Shown: piece after piece, positions 53,196 to 62,041 of the stretch | How positions within the stretch are numbered: the stretch's first letter is position 1 | Layout: every line of letters begins with the position of its first letter | Source of the DNA: Bacteroidetes bacterium GWB2_32_14 | GTDB lineage: Bacteria > Bacteroidota > Bacteroidia > Bacteroidales > UBA12077 | Length of the DNA stretch: 64,000 bases | Assembly: GCA_001768235.1 (NCBI GenBank) | Contig: MENK01000008.1 | Location: 124,001-188,000 of the forward strand | Direction: 5' to 3' | Position numbers and translations under genes: made by a program | The notes under the pieces: generated by a model | The model's input: only the letters and a program-made list of their open reading frames with translations | What the model was told of the DNA's origin: nothing | Databases searched by the model: none

Positions 53196-53939
53196 TTATT
53201 CCTGTTGATGAATCTTAATCTTTAAAGCTAACTTGCAAAACAATTCTGTTTCTATTTTCAAAGCATCAACTCTGTTCATAGTTTCAGCGTTTCGAATGGC
53301 TTGCATTGCAGAACAGATCACTTCTTTTGACCTATCGTTTGTAAGATTTTTAATTTTAAAATGTGATAATTCAAATGCATCTTTTGTTTCTGATATATAA
53401 TCAATTAAACCAATTTCTTTTGCATTGGTTGCATTAAGCATATCTGCTTCAAGAACTAATTCATAAACATAGTGATTCCCGAGCAACTGAGTAATTCTGT
53501 AAATACCACCTAAGCCAGGGATTAATCCCAAATTTGTTTCGGGAAATGCAAATAAAGCATTTTCAGATGCAATACGCATGTGACAAGCTAAAGCAATCTC
53601 TAACCCTCCGCCAAAACATACACCATTTATGGATGCAACAACCGGAATATTTAAATCTTCGATAAAATCAAGAATTTGTTTTCCAGCTTCAATTTTCTGA
53701 GATAATTGGCTGTTATCCCGCGCAAGGTTTATTAAATCATTTATACTCGCGCCTGCAGAAAAATTACGCCCCAATCCCCGAATTATCACTCCTTTTAATT
53801 CGGTATCGTCAGTCCATTTTTGAAGATCGGTTAACTTAACAAATTCCGGTTCAATCAAATAATTTTCTTTTCCATTTGATAGTGTAAGTATCCCAATATT
53901 CCCTATTTTCTCCCAGTTTGATATATTTGATTTAGTCAT
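53196..53939 (-). CDS. Enoyl-CoA hydratase/isomerase (crotonase family)
   Basis: This 247-residue protein has 'LGRNFSAGASINDLINL', 'NGVCFGGGLEIALACHMRIA' and 'FPETNLGLIPGLGGIYRITQLLG', the standard crotonase oxyanion and catalytic motifs. It resembles the 52195 protein closely enough to be a paralogue from an ancestral duplication. It may act with the 3-hydroxyacyl-CoA dehydrogenase at 49163 on the same acyl-CoA. Confidence 0.85.
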   Translation of the reverse strand: MTKSNISNWEKIGNIGILTLSNGKENYLIEPEFVKLTDLQKWTDDTELKGVIIRGLGRNFSAGASINDLINLARDNSQLSQKIEAGKQILDFIEDLNIPVVASINGVCFGGGLEIALACHMRIASENALFAFPETNLGLIPGLGGIYRITQLLGNHYVYELVLEADMLNATNAKEIGLIDYISETKDAFELSHFKIKNLTNDRSKEVICSAMQAIRNAETMNRVDALKIETELFCKLALKIKIHQQE

Positions 53940-53947
53940 CCTGTTAT

Positions 53948-54334
53948 TTATTTGATAATGTGAATAAGCTCCGGGGGTAAGTCCTGAGTAATTCGCTCTT
54001 TATTAATTAATAAGGTTTTTGTTTTTGCCTTAGCAGATTTCTCGTTGGTTGTTTTATTAAAAATTTCCTGATAAAAAATCAAATAAGGAGGTTCTTGTTT
54101 TAAAGTAGTAGTTATTTCAATGCTATCAAACATTTTAAGCTCTCTCACATACCTGATAGTAGTCTCTACCACGACTAAAAACATACCCGATTTTATAAAA
54201 TCGTTGAGAAAACCGGATTCCTTTAAAATATTCCAACGTGCCTGTTCTGTATAATTCAGATAGGTTGCATTGTTTACATGTCCGAATGAATCAAGTTCGT
54301 ATCCTCTTACCTCGGTTAAATATTTATATGGCAT
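53948..54334 (-). CDS. 4-hydroxybenzoyl-CoA thioesterase-fold protein
   Basis: This 128-residue hotdog protein has 'VRGYELDSFGHVNNATYLNYTEQARW', the YbgC/FadM signature with the catalytic Asp. A TTG two codons upstream (54340) is possible, but ATG at 54334 gives 'MPYKYL'. It is the first gene of the leftward run containing two crotonase-fold proteins and the DarB-like enzyme, and would release acyl chains from CoA or ACP. Confidence 0.85.
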   Translation of the reverse strand: MPYKYLTEVRGYELDSFGHVNNATYLNYTEQARWNILKESGFLNDFIKSGMFLVVVETTIRYVRELKMFDSIEITTTLKQEPPYLIFYQEIFNKTTNEKSAKAKTKTLLINKERITQDLPPELIHIIK

Positions 54335-54497
54335 AACCAATTATTTATAGCATATAAAAATAGGCAGAAATTTGGAGTTTTTTCTAAATTTTATAAAATC
54401 TGAATCACTTTTATGAGATTTCATCTTTTTCCTGTTTTCGATTTCAATATAATAAATTTTTCTATTTTTACCCTTTAACATTGAAATAACTGGTTAA

Positions 54498-55595
54498 ATG
54501 GAAGAAAAGATAAAAATTCCCCAATATCCTCCTGCAAAGATTCTAAAAGCCGTTGAAAAGCTCCGGTATTTTTTAATTCGTATTTCCCGGAAACTTGCAC
54601 CTGCAAATGTAAATATAATGGAAATGGTGCAAGGGTTTTATGTTTCACGTGCAATAGGTTTAGCTGTAAAACTTAATATCTCGGATTATTTACATAACGG
54701 GAGTAAATCTATTTCAGAATTGGCGTTACTTACCAATTGCCACGAAGAATCGCTTTACAGAATGATGCGCATGTTAGCCAGCCAGGGAATTTATATCGAA
54801 AAAAAGAGCAGGGTATTTGCAAATAATAACCTTTCAAGAACAATGCTTGATAAAGATGATACGATGCATTATATGATTTCTCACCAGGTAAATGGTTTTA
54901 ACTGGAGTATGTACGGCGAACTTGAATATGTTATTCGTACCGGTGAAAATGCTTTTAAAAAAGTATCGGGAATGGAGCTTTTCAAATTCCTTGAAGCAAA
55001 TCCCGAAAAAAACGATGAATACAATAAAGCAATGACAAACTCATCGGTCATGCTGGGTTATGCCATTTTATCGGAATATAATTTTAAAAATGCTAAAAGG
55101 GTTATTGATATCGGAGGAGGCCATGGAGTTTTACTTTCTTTGATTTTAAAAAAACACAAACACCTTAACGGGATAGTATTTGATTTACCGCATGTTGTCA
55201 ATCAGGCAAACCAAATATTTATAAAGTTTGGAATTGAAAACAGAACAGAAATAATAAGCGGTAATTTTTTCGAATCGGTTCCATCAAATGCCGATATTTA
55301 CCTGTTAAAGAGCATTATTCACAACTTAACAGATATTCAGGCTATTGAACTACTAAAAAAAATTAAAAGCGTTTTGCCGGTAAACGGGAAGATTTTGGTT
55401 TTTGAACCAATTATTGAATCGAATAATGGCCGTTACTCGTTTGCAAAATTATTCGATGTACAAATGTTAGTTGGAACAGCCGGTGGCAAAGAGCGAACTT
55501 TGGATGAATATAAGGATTTGTTTAAAAAATCTGAAGTTAAATTAAAACGGGTAATACCAACAGCAGCTCCTTTTTCGATAATTGAATTAACATAA
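54498..55595 (+). CDS. O-methyltransferase (family 2, with dimerisation domain)
   Basis: This 365-residue protein has an N-terminal winged-helix dimerisation domain (about 45-110; 'ISELALLTNCHEESLYRMMRMLASQGI') and a C-terminal Rossmann domain with the S-adenosylmethionine site 'VIDIGGGHGVLLSLIL' and 'LLKSIIHNLTD'. The family methylates phenolic hydroxyls. Methylation of the aryl ring of the polyene or the resorcinol would fit flexirubin-type chemistry. It is divergent from the thioesterase gene, sharing a 163-base gap. Confidence 0.85.
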   Translation: MEEKIKIPQYPPAKILKAVEKLRYFLIRISRKLAPANVNIMEMVQGFYVSRAIGLAVKLNISDYLHNGSKSISELALLTNCHEESLYRMMRMLASQGIYIEKKSRVFANNNLSRTMLDKDDTMHYMISHQVNGFNWSMYGELEYVIRTGENAFKKVSGMELFKFLEANPEKNDEYNKAMTNSSVMLGYAILSEYNFKNAKRVIDIGGGHGVLLSLILKKHKHLNGIVFDLPHVVNQANQIFIKFGIENRTEIISGNFFESVPSNADIYLLKSIIHNLTDIQAIELLKKIKSVLPVNGKILVFEPIIESNNGRYSFAKLFDVQMLVGTAGGKERTLDEYKDLFKKSEVKLKRVIPTAAPFSIIELT

Positions 55596-55627
55596 AATAG
55601 CCGTTTAAATATCTCAAAACGGCTATT
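55596..55627. terminator. Bidirectional terminator
   Basis: AATAGCCGTTT and AAACGGCTATT form an 11-base stem with a 10-base loop between convergent genes ending at 55595 (+) and 55642 (-). T runs are short on both strands. Confidence 0.7.
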
Positions 55628-55641
55628 CATATCAAATATTA

Positions 55642-56037
55642 TTATACTGTCTTTGTATAAACATCAAATGCTGGTGGACTTTGCAAATGTTTTTTTACCG
55701 CACATAAATTTGCCGAATTGATAACAGCTTCTTTATATTTTTCAGGAAAATCTTGTGGAACCTGTATTTCCAAATCAATTTTATCAATTAAACGAGTTCC
55801 ATAATTGTAATTCATACGTTGAATTATTTTAATTCCATCGGAAGATATTCCTCTTTGATCGCAAAATCCTTTGACATAAATACCGGCACATGTACCTATC
55901 GAAGCTAAAAACAAGTCGAAGGGTGCCGGAGCAGTGCCATCACCACCACCTTGTAAAGGTTGATCGGTCTTTATATCCTGGCCATTAAACTTTGCATTTA
56001 CTTTTTTATTTCCGTCAAAATAAATTTCCATTTCCAT
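55642..56037 (-). CDS. OsmC-family protein
   Basis: This protein of about 131 residues has the OsmC-like 'GGGDGTAPAPFDLFLASIGTCAGIYV' with a redox Cys and the second 'LCAVKKHLQSPP'. Family members reduce organic hydroperoxides with two Cys. A longer frame begins at 56127, but the extra 30 residues are unlike the family, so ATG at 56037 ('MEMEIYFDGN') is preferred. It is probably unrelated to the pigment genes. Confidence 0.8.
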   Translation of the reverse strand: MEMEIYFDGNKKVNAKFNGQDIKTDQPLQGGGDGTAPAPFDLFLASIGTCAGIYVKGFCDQRGISSDGIKIIQRMNYNYGTRLIDKIDLEIQVPQDFPEKYKEAVINSANLCAVKKHLQSPPAFDVYTKTV

Positions 56038-56207
56038 GATTTCATAATTTAAATTATACTTATTTATATATGTACATGTATCATGCAATTGTTTTGCCAA
56101 AGCGAAAATATGGATGTTATTTGTCATATTGTCGCGAATAAATGAATCCTTATCAAAAAAATACTGACAATATTTCCAGTAATACCAGGTAAAAGTAAAA
56201 TATGTAG

Positions 56208-57992
56208 TTATAAATACATTTTTTCAATCAGATCGGAATATTTTTCGGCAATTGCTTTACGTCTTATTTTCAAGGTGTTTGTTAATAATTTATTATCGAT
56301 ACTAAATGTTTCGGGAAGCAAAGCAAACTTTATCACTTTTTCATATGGGGTTAAATCTTTTTGACATTCATCAATTTGTTTTTGGAAAAAATCAAGAATA
56401 AGCGCATTCTCTATAAATTGCTGGTTATCATCAATATTTAAATCCATTTCTTTTGCATAAACAACTAAATTATGATGTGAAGGAACAATGAGAGCTGTGA
56501 TATATTTTTTATTATCACCCAAAACCACTACCTGCTCAATATATTTATTTTGAGAAAGTAAAAGTTCTATTTTTTGTGGCGAGACATATTTTCCGCCTGA
56601 TGTTTTAATCAAATCCTTTATTCTGTCAGTCATTACCAGGTAATCACCTTCTGCAATGTAACCTTCGTCGCCGGTATAATACCAACCATTTTTTAATACT
56701 TTATTTGTCTCTTCTGGTTTATTATAATATCCTTTAAAAACAGTGTTTCCTTTAACAAGTATCTCGTTATTTTCTCCAATTTTAACATTCGTTTCGGGCA
56801 TAATACTCCCACAATAATCAAAATTGTACTTATCAGACCTGAAACACGAAACAGTAGCTGTTGTTTCAGTTGCACCATAACCATAATTTATAAAAATGCC
56901 TGTAGCATGAAAAAAACGAAGAAGCTTTGAATCAATTGCCGCACCAGCACAAGGTAAAAATTTAATTTTTCCTCCAAATACCTGGCGCAGCTTAGCTAAA
57001 ACCAACTTATCGGCAATAAATAACTTAACTTTCAGGGTCAGGGGTAAATGCCTGGAATCTTTTTTATATTCAATGCTTTCTAAGCCTGTTCGAATTGACC
57101 AGTTAAAAATTTTCTTTTTGAATGAAGGCCATTTCTCTGTTTCTGCATAAATTCCCTCGTAAGTTTTTTCATAAAAACGGGGTACTGTACACATCAGTGT
57201 AGGTTTAACAACGGGCAGTTCCTGAATTACATCACGCGGATTTTCAAGAAAGACATTTATTGCACCGCAATAAAGAAGAAAGTAGGTCCAGGTACGTTCA
57301 AAAACATGACTAAGAGGCAAAAAACACAACGATATATCATTATCATTAATTTTGAGTCTTTCATCATTAATCTTGAATGCGCTCATAAAATTGTCGTGTC
57401 CAAGCATTACTCCTTTAGACTCACCTGTTGTTCCTGATGTATAAATAATTGTTGCCAAATCATCCGGCTGAGCTTCTTCCAACAATTTATTAAGTGATTC
57501 CTTATGATTATTTTCTGCTGAAATTTTTAAAAAATATTCCCATGTAATACACCTCTCGTCGGTTTGAGAAACATCATTATCGAATACAACAACTTTTTCA
57601 AGTGATTTACAATTTTCGAGTAACCATAACGCCTTTTCAACTTGTTCTGAATTCCCTACAAACATTAACTTCATTCGCGTTTCATCAACAATATATTTTA
57701 CATGCTGAACTGATGATGTAGCATAAAAAGGAACCACGATTCCTCTTACTGACAGGATTCCTAAATCAGCAATTGTCCATTCCGGCCTGTTCGAGCTAAA
57801 AATTCCAATTTTATCATTAAATCCGAACCCTAATTGAACAAGTGATTCTGAAACCTTTTCAGTATAATTAATTAATTCAGACCAACTTATTGATTTGTAA
57901 ACCGAACTTATTTTATCTTTGTACCTGAAAACTTCCTTAGTTTTGTAAGCTGAAGCTTTCTCCCGTAACATGTGTGCTATATGTTGTTTCAT
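56208..57992 (-). CDS. Long-chain acyl-CoA synthetase (AMP-binding)
   Basis: This 594-residue enzyme has the ATP site 'IIYTSGTTGESKGVML', 'YGATETTATVSC' and 'YTGDEGYIAEGDYLVMTDRIKDLIKTSGGKYVSPQKIE', matching FadD/FAA-type synthetases. It makes acyl-CoA from a fatty acid, ATP and CoA. It could supply acyl-CoA to the dehydrogenase and crotonase-fold proteins encoded between 49.1 and 54.3 kb, or serve general lipid metabolism. Confidence 0.9.
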   Translation of the reverse strand: MKQHIAHMLREKASAYKTKEVFRYKDKISSVYKSISWSELINYTEKVSESLVQLGFGFNDKIGIFSSNRPEWTIADLGILSVRGIVVPFYATSSVQHVKYIVDETRMKLMFVGNSEQVEKALWLLENCKSLEKVVVFDNDVSQTDERCITWEYFLKISAENNHKESLNKLLEEAQPDDLATIIYTSGTTGESKGVMLGHDNFMSAFKINDERLKINDNDISLCFLPLSHVFERTWTYFLLYCGAINVFLENPRDVIQELPVVKPTLMCTVPRFYEKTYEGIYAETEKWPSFKKKIFNWSIRTGLESIEYKKDSRHLPLTLKVKLFIADKLVLAKLRQVFGGKIKFLPCAGAAIDSKLLRFFHATGIFINYGYGATETTATVSCFRSDKYNFDYCGSIMPETNVKIGENNEILVKGNTVFKGYYNKPEETNKVLKNGWYYTGDEGYIAEGDYLVMTDRIKDLIKTSGGKYVSPQKIELLLSQNKYIEQVVVLGDNKKYITALIVPSHHNLVVYAKEMDLNIDDNQQFIENALILDFFQKQIDECQKDLTPYEKVIKFALLPETFSIDNKLLTNTLKIRRKAIAEKYSDLIEKMYL

Positions 57993-58169
57993 TATCAGTG
58001 ATGGTTTTGGATAATTTTAAATTATTCGAATATCGTATTATTTTATTACATAAAAAAGTTTTTGGCAACTATCAAAATCGAATAATTTACTTAATAAAAA
58101 ACAACTTTAGAAATTGGAATTCGTTTAAAAATAAGAACTTACATTACAAATGATTATTTTAAAATAGAA

Positions 58170-59003
58170 ATGAATAGTTTTAAAAATATCTTTTTCTTTA
58201 CCCTTTTCTGTGTAATTTCTTACCATACTTCCTACACGCAAGAAAAAATTAGTTTTCCATATCACCTGAATTATTCAACTGACATTCTTTTACTTTCAGG
58301 AGGTATTTCATTAGCCTTATCATATCAGTACCTTAATAATTCTGAAACTATTCGTTATTTATCACAAAATGAGATTTTAAAACTCGACAGAAATCAAATC
58401 AACTCATTTGATCGTTCTGCCACAAATTACTGGTCAACAGAATTGGAAAAAACAAGCGATTATATAAGAGATGGTTTACAAACTATTCCAGCACTACTGG
58501 TAATACCTGTAATAGAAAATAAGAGTTGGAATAACCTGTTTACATTAGGGATAATGTATATTGAAGGTTATCTGATAAATTCCGGTTTAACTAATACTAC
58601 TAAATTAATTGTACAGAGAAAACGTCCATATTTATACAATACCAATATTTCAGACGACATGAGGATAGAATTAGGTGCTGAAGAAGGTTCTTATAAATCA
58701 TTCTTTTCGGGCCATACTTCCGGTTCATTTTACAATGCAGTATTTATTTCTAAAGTTTTTACAGATATTTATGGAAAGAATACATGGACATATCTTTTAT
58801 GGGGAATCTCCTTATCTGCAGCTTCTACCACCGGATATTTAAGGTACAAATCGGGTTATCATTACCCAACAGATATTCTTGTTGGTGCTATTGTTGGTAG
58901 TGTTGCGGGGTATTTTGTCCCGGTTTTACATAAATCGGCAAACAATAAACTTTCTGTTATTATTAAACCCAATAACCAATATGGAATAGCTTACACCTTT
59001 TAA
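58170..59003 (+). CDS. PAP2-family membrane phosphatase
   Basis: This 277-residue protein has a signal peptide or first helix and the three PAP2 motifs: 'KLIVQRKRPYL', 'FFSGHTSGSF' and 'SGYHYPTDILVGA', with the catalytic His pair. Such enzymes remove phosphate from phosphatidate or isoprenyl diphosphates. It lies beyond the acyl-CoA synthetase and points away from the cluster; no link is evident. Confidence 0.85.
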   Translation: MNSFKNIFFFTLFCVISYHTSYTQEKISFPYHLNYSTDILLLSGGISLALSYQYLNNSETIRYLSQNEILKLDRNQINSFDRSATNYWSTELEKTSDYIRDGLQTIPALLVIPVIENKSWNNLFTLGIMYIEGYLINSGLTNTTKLIVQRKRPYLYNTNISDDMRIELGAEEGSYKSFFSGHTSGSFYNAVFISKVFTDIYGKNTWTYLLWGISLSAASTTGYLRYKSGYHYPTDILVGAIVGSVAGYFVPVLHKSANNKLSVIIKPNNQYGIAYTF

Positions 59004-59034
59004 TCTATTTGGAATACTGATTCTCTTGTTTCAA

Positions 59035-60369
59035 TTAAACCATTTTATTTTGCCATTTTCCATATTTTAAATACAAGAAAGATAATAAGGCAATTATAAA
59101 ACCATAAATAATTTCAATAGTCCATACAAGTTCAACACTTGTATTTTTTAAATTCACTAACAAATAGGTAATTATTACATAAATAAATATTACAAAAGTT
59201 TCTATTAAAAATGAGACTTTTGTATTTCCTGTTCCGGAAACACCACTAAAAAGAACAAAGCCAATAGCTATAAAGAATGATGCAATACTAACAATATATA
59301 ATGCAGGTACTGAATCGTTAATTAAATCCTTATTGTTGGTATATACAGATAAAACCAATTCAGAAAACAATACATTCAACATAACCAGTATAAAAACACC
59401 TGCAACAGTAATTTTCATTACTTTATAAATTATAGGTAATACTTCATTGTTATTCCCTCTTCCAATAACAAAAGATACCAATGTATTTGTAGCAGACGAA
59501 AAACCCCAAATAGGAATAAGCATAACCACATATACGCTTCTAATTATATTAGAAATTGCTAATGAACGTTCCCCCATTTTTTCAACAAACAGGAAAAAGA
59601 AAAACCAGCCAATAAAAGATATGAAATTTTGCATCATGGTTGGAAAAGAAACAACAAAAATTCTCTTTAAAACCGAAAAATCAAATTTGTAGAATCTGAA
59701 AAGATTGTAAAACTTAGTATCAACAAAACGTGAAGTATAAATAATAAAGAAAACTACTGCCAAAAGCTCTGCAATAACAGAAGCTATGGCAGCCCCGGCA
59801 ATTCCCATTTCAGGGAATCCAAAATTTCCAAAAATAAGTGAGTAATCAAAAAATACATTGGCCAGAGCCATGAAAATTGTTGTATATGTAATAACCTTTG
59901 TTCGGGCAATTCCAATATAAAAAGCTCTGAAACCATGAATTATAAAGGCAAAGAATAACCCGAATATTCTATATTTTACATATTCGCCTGTTGCATTTCG
60001 TATATCATCAGACTCAAGTACGGCATCAAAAATATATGGCATACCAAAAAACATGATAGCAATGAGGACAATGGAAAAGATTATTAGAAAATAATGTGTG
60101 TGTTCAATAATTATACCTATTTCACTATTTTTATTTTCTCCAAACCTGCGGGCAACAATTATTTGTGTACCAATAGAAAAGCCAAATCCTAACATGATAA
60201 CAGTAAGGTAGAAAACACCTCCAATAGCAGCTGCTCCAAGTTCAATCTCACCTACCCTTCCCAAAAAAGCTGTATCAGTTACTGTTATGACATTATGAAC
60301 CACACTACTTAATATAATGGGATAAGCTATTCTCCAAATTTCCTTATATGTTACAGTATGATTTTTCAA
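59035..60369 (-). CDS. MATE-family efflux transporter
   Basis: This 444-residue membrane protein has 12 predicted helices and the MATE features 'IWRIAYPIILSSVVHNVITVTDTAFLGRVGEIELGAA' and a matching second half. MATE proteins export cationic or aromatic compounds using ion gradients. It might export products of the cluster but lies outside it; the PAP2 gene next to it is convergent. Confidence 0.9.
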   Translation of the reverse strand: MKNHTVTYKEIWRIAYPIILSSVVHNVITVTDTAFLGRVGEIELGAAAIGGVFYLTVIMLGFGFSIGTQIIVARRFGENKNSEIGIIIEHTHYFLIIFSIVLIAIMFFGMPYIFDAVLESDDIRNATGEYVKYRIFGLFFAFIIHGFRAFYIGIARTKVITYTTIFMALANVFFDYSLIFGNFGFPEMGIAGAAIASVIAELLAVVFFIIYTSRFVDTKFYNLFRFYKFDFSVLKRIFVVSFPTMMQNFISFIGWFFFFLFVEKMGERSLAISNIIRSVYVVMLIPIWGFSSATNTLVSFVIGRGNNNEVLPIIYKVMKITVAGVFILVMLNVLFSELVLSVYTNNKDLINDSVPALYIVSIASFFIAIGFVLFSGVSGTGNTKVSFLIETFVIFIYVIITYLLVNLKNTSVELVWTIEIIYGFIIALLSFLYLKYGKWQNKMV

Positions 60370-60585
60370 ACCGTTTTATTTTATAATGTGTAAAAATACA
60401 TTTTTCAACTTCATATTAATTATTTTTTTTATTTGATACACTTGCTCTATAAAATTTAACTAATTCCGATTCTGTTAAGCATTATAATTAAAAAGGGAAT
60501 AAATGAATTATTTCAAAAAGCAGTAAAAGTGATAAATTTTGATTACTAAAACATTACAAAAGATTAAGAAATCTATTCTATCCAG

Positions 60586-60593
60586 TATCTTTG
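60586..60593 (+). promoter_or_regulatory. -7 box for the lipoprotein gene
   Basis: TATCTTTG is a perfect TAnnTTTG match. Transcription would begin near 60600, so the ATG at 60601 would be almost leaderless and the ATG at 60649 is the likelier start. The gap 60370-60600 otherwise holds only AT-rich DNA. Confidence 0.5.
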
Positions 60594-60648
60594 ATAATTC
60601 ATGTTTTTTTTATTACTTAGCAATAATATTGAAAAAAATAACCTGAAT

Positions 60649-61554
60649 ATGCCCATAAATATTATAAAAGGGAAACTGATTTTTATCCCCTTACTTATTT
60701 TTCTTTTTTTAATATCATGTAAAAATTATACAGAAAATGACACTTCATCTGCCCAGGTTCAATTACACGAAATTGATACATCATCAGTAATTCTAAAATA
60801 TAATAATACCTTATTTACTATTCCCTCCCCATTTCAGGTAACATCGGTAATTAAATCGAGTAATATTGAGTTTAACAAAGATTTAATGAACTTACCTGAT
60901 AACGTATCAAATTATACAACAAACTTTAAACAATCGCTCAACATTGGAATTTATGGAACCGATTTAGGATACTTAAATTTATATGATCAGGTACCTGACA
61001 TCATTTCGTATTTTACAGTAATTAAAAAACTTAGCGAGGAATTAGGTATTACCGATGCCATTCAGGTTGAAATGATTAACCGGATAGAGCAAAATATTGA
61101 TAACCAGGACTCGCTGTTATATTTTCTCACGAATACCTATTGGGAGTTTGATAAATATTTAAAAAACAATAACAGGAAAGATGTAGGCGTTCTTATAATA
61201 GCCGGAGGATGGATTGAAAGCTTATATATTTTATCACAAATAGCCAATGAGAATAAAAAGAGATTAATTATAAACCGACTGGGAGAACAGAAACATCCAC
61301 TCGATAATTTAATTGAACTTCTTTCGCCATATTACTATAAATCGAAAGACTATTCTGTTTTTATTGACGAACTTGTAGATTTGGCATACGAATTCGATGG
61401 AATTATTTTCAATTATACCTATGAAGAATCTGTTGTTTATCCTGAACAACAATTAACAGTAATAAACAGCAATTCCAATGTAATAATTTCAGAATACCAT
61501 TTACGTACAATAGCCAATAAAATATCTGCTATCAGGAATAAAATAATTTATTAA
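60649..61554 (+). CDS. Lipoprotein of unknown function
   Basis: This protein of about 301 residues has a lipobox 'LFLISC' soon after the start. The mature part is largely helical with 'TTNFKQSLNIGIYGTDLGYLNLYDQ' and 'VGVLIIAGGWIESLYILSQI'. I do not recognise its family. An ATG at 60601 adds 16 residues but is too close to the -7 box at 60586. It is followed after 10 bases by a second exported unknown, and then by an ABC transporter gene. Confidence 0.65.
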   Translation: MPINIIKGKLIFIPLLIFLFLISCKNYTENDTSSAQVQLHEIDTSSVILKYNNTLFTIPSPFQVTSVIKSSNIEFNKDLMNLPDNVSNYTTNFKQSLNIGIYGTDLGYLNLYDQVPDIISYFTVIKKLSEELGITDAIQVEMINRIEQNIDNQDSLLYFLTNTYWEFDKYLKNNNRKDVGVLIIAGGWIESLYILSQIANENKKRLIINRLGEQKHPLDNLIELLSPYYYKSKDYSVFIDELVDLAYEFDGIIFNYTYEESVVYPEQQLTVINSNSNVIISEYHLRTIANKISAIRNKIIY

Positions 61555-61564
61555 GGGTGTTAAA

Positions 61565-61990
61565 ATGAAAAGGTTAAAACAATCATTTATAATAACAAGT
61601 TTTTTTTTATTTACTTTAGTTTTTAATGCCAAAAGTCAGGAAAACACAATTACAAATTGTATCAATCTGATTAATTCAGGGTATGTTTCTGACGGACAGG
61701 AATATAAAGCAAAACTAGATGAAAATAATAAAGCCCGTTTTTATACTACTTTTTACGGGGGAAGCCATTACAGGATAGTTGGTTGTTCAAATATCACATA
61801 CACCCCTTTAATATTATCGGTTTACGATACTGAAAAAAACTTATTGTTTTGTAATAAAGATTACAATTACATTCCTTACTGGAACTTTAAATTTACTTCA
61901 ACAATAAATTGTATAATAGAAATTGAATTTGATAAAGAAAAGCAAATTAAAGATGAAGTAATGCTTTTAATTGGTTTTAAAGAAAATTAA
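61565..61990 (+). CDS. Exported protein of unknown function
   Basis: This 141-residue protein has a signal peptide ending 'NAKSQ' and a small beta-rich mature domain ('FYTTFYGGSHYRIVGCSNITYTPLILSVYD') with several Cys. It is probably co-transcribed with the lipoprotein at 60649, which it follows by 10 bases. No family was recognised. Confidence 0.65.
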   Translation: MKRLKQSFIITSFFLFTLVFNAKSQENTITNCINLINSGYVSDGQEYKAKLDENNKARFYTTFYGGSHYRIVGCSNITYTPLILSVYDTEKNLLFCNKDYNYIPYWNFKFTSTINCIIEIEFDKEKQIKDEVMLLIGFKEN

Positions 61991-62041
61991 TTTTAAATTC
62001 GTGTTAATCATTATTTTAGTATAATACAATAATATAATTAT

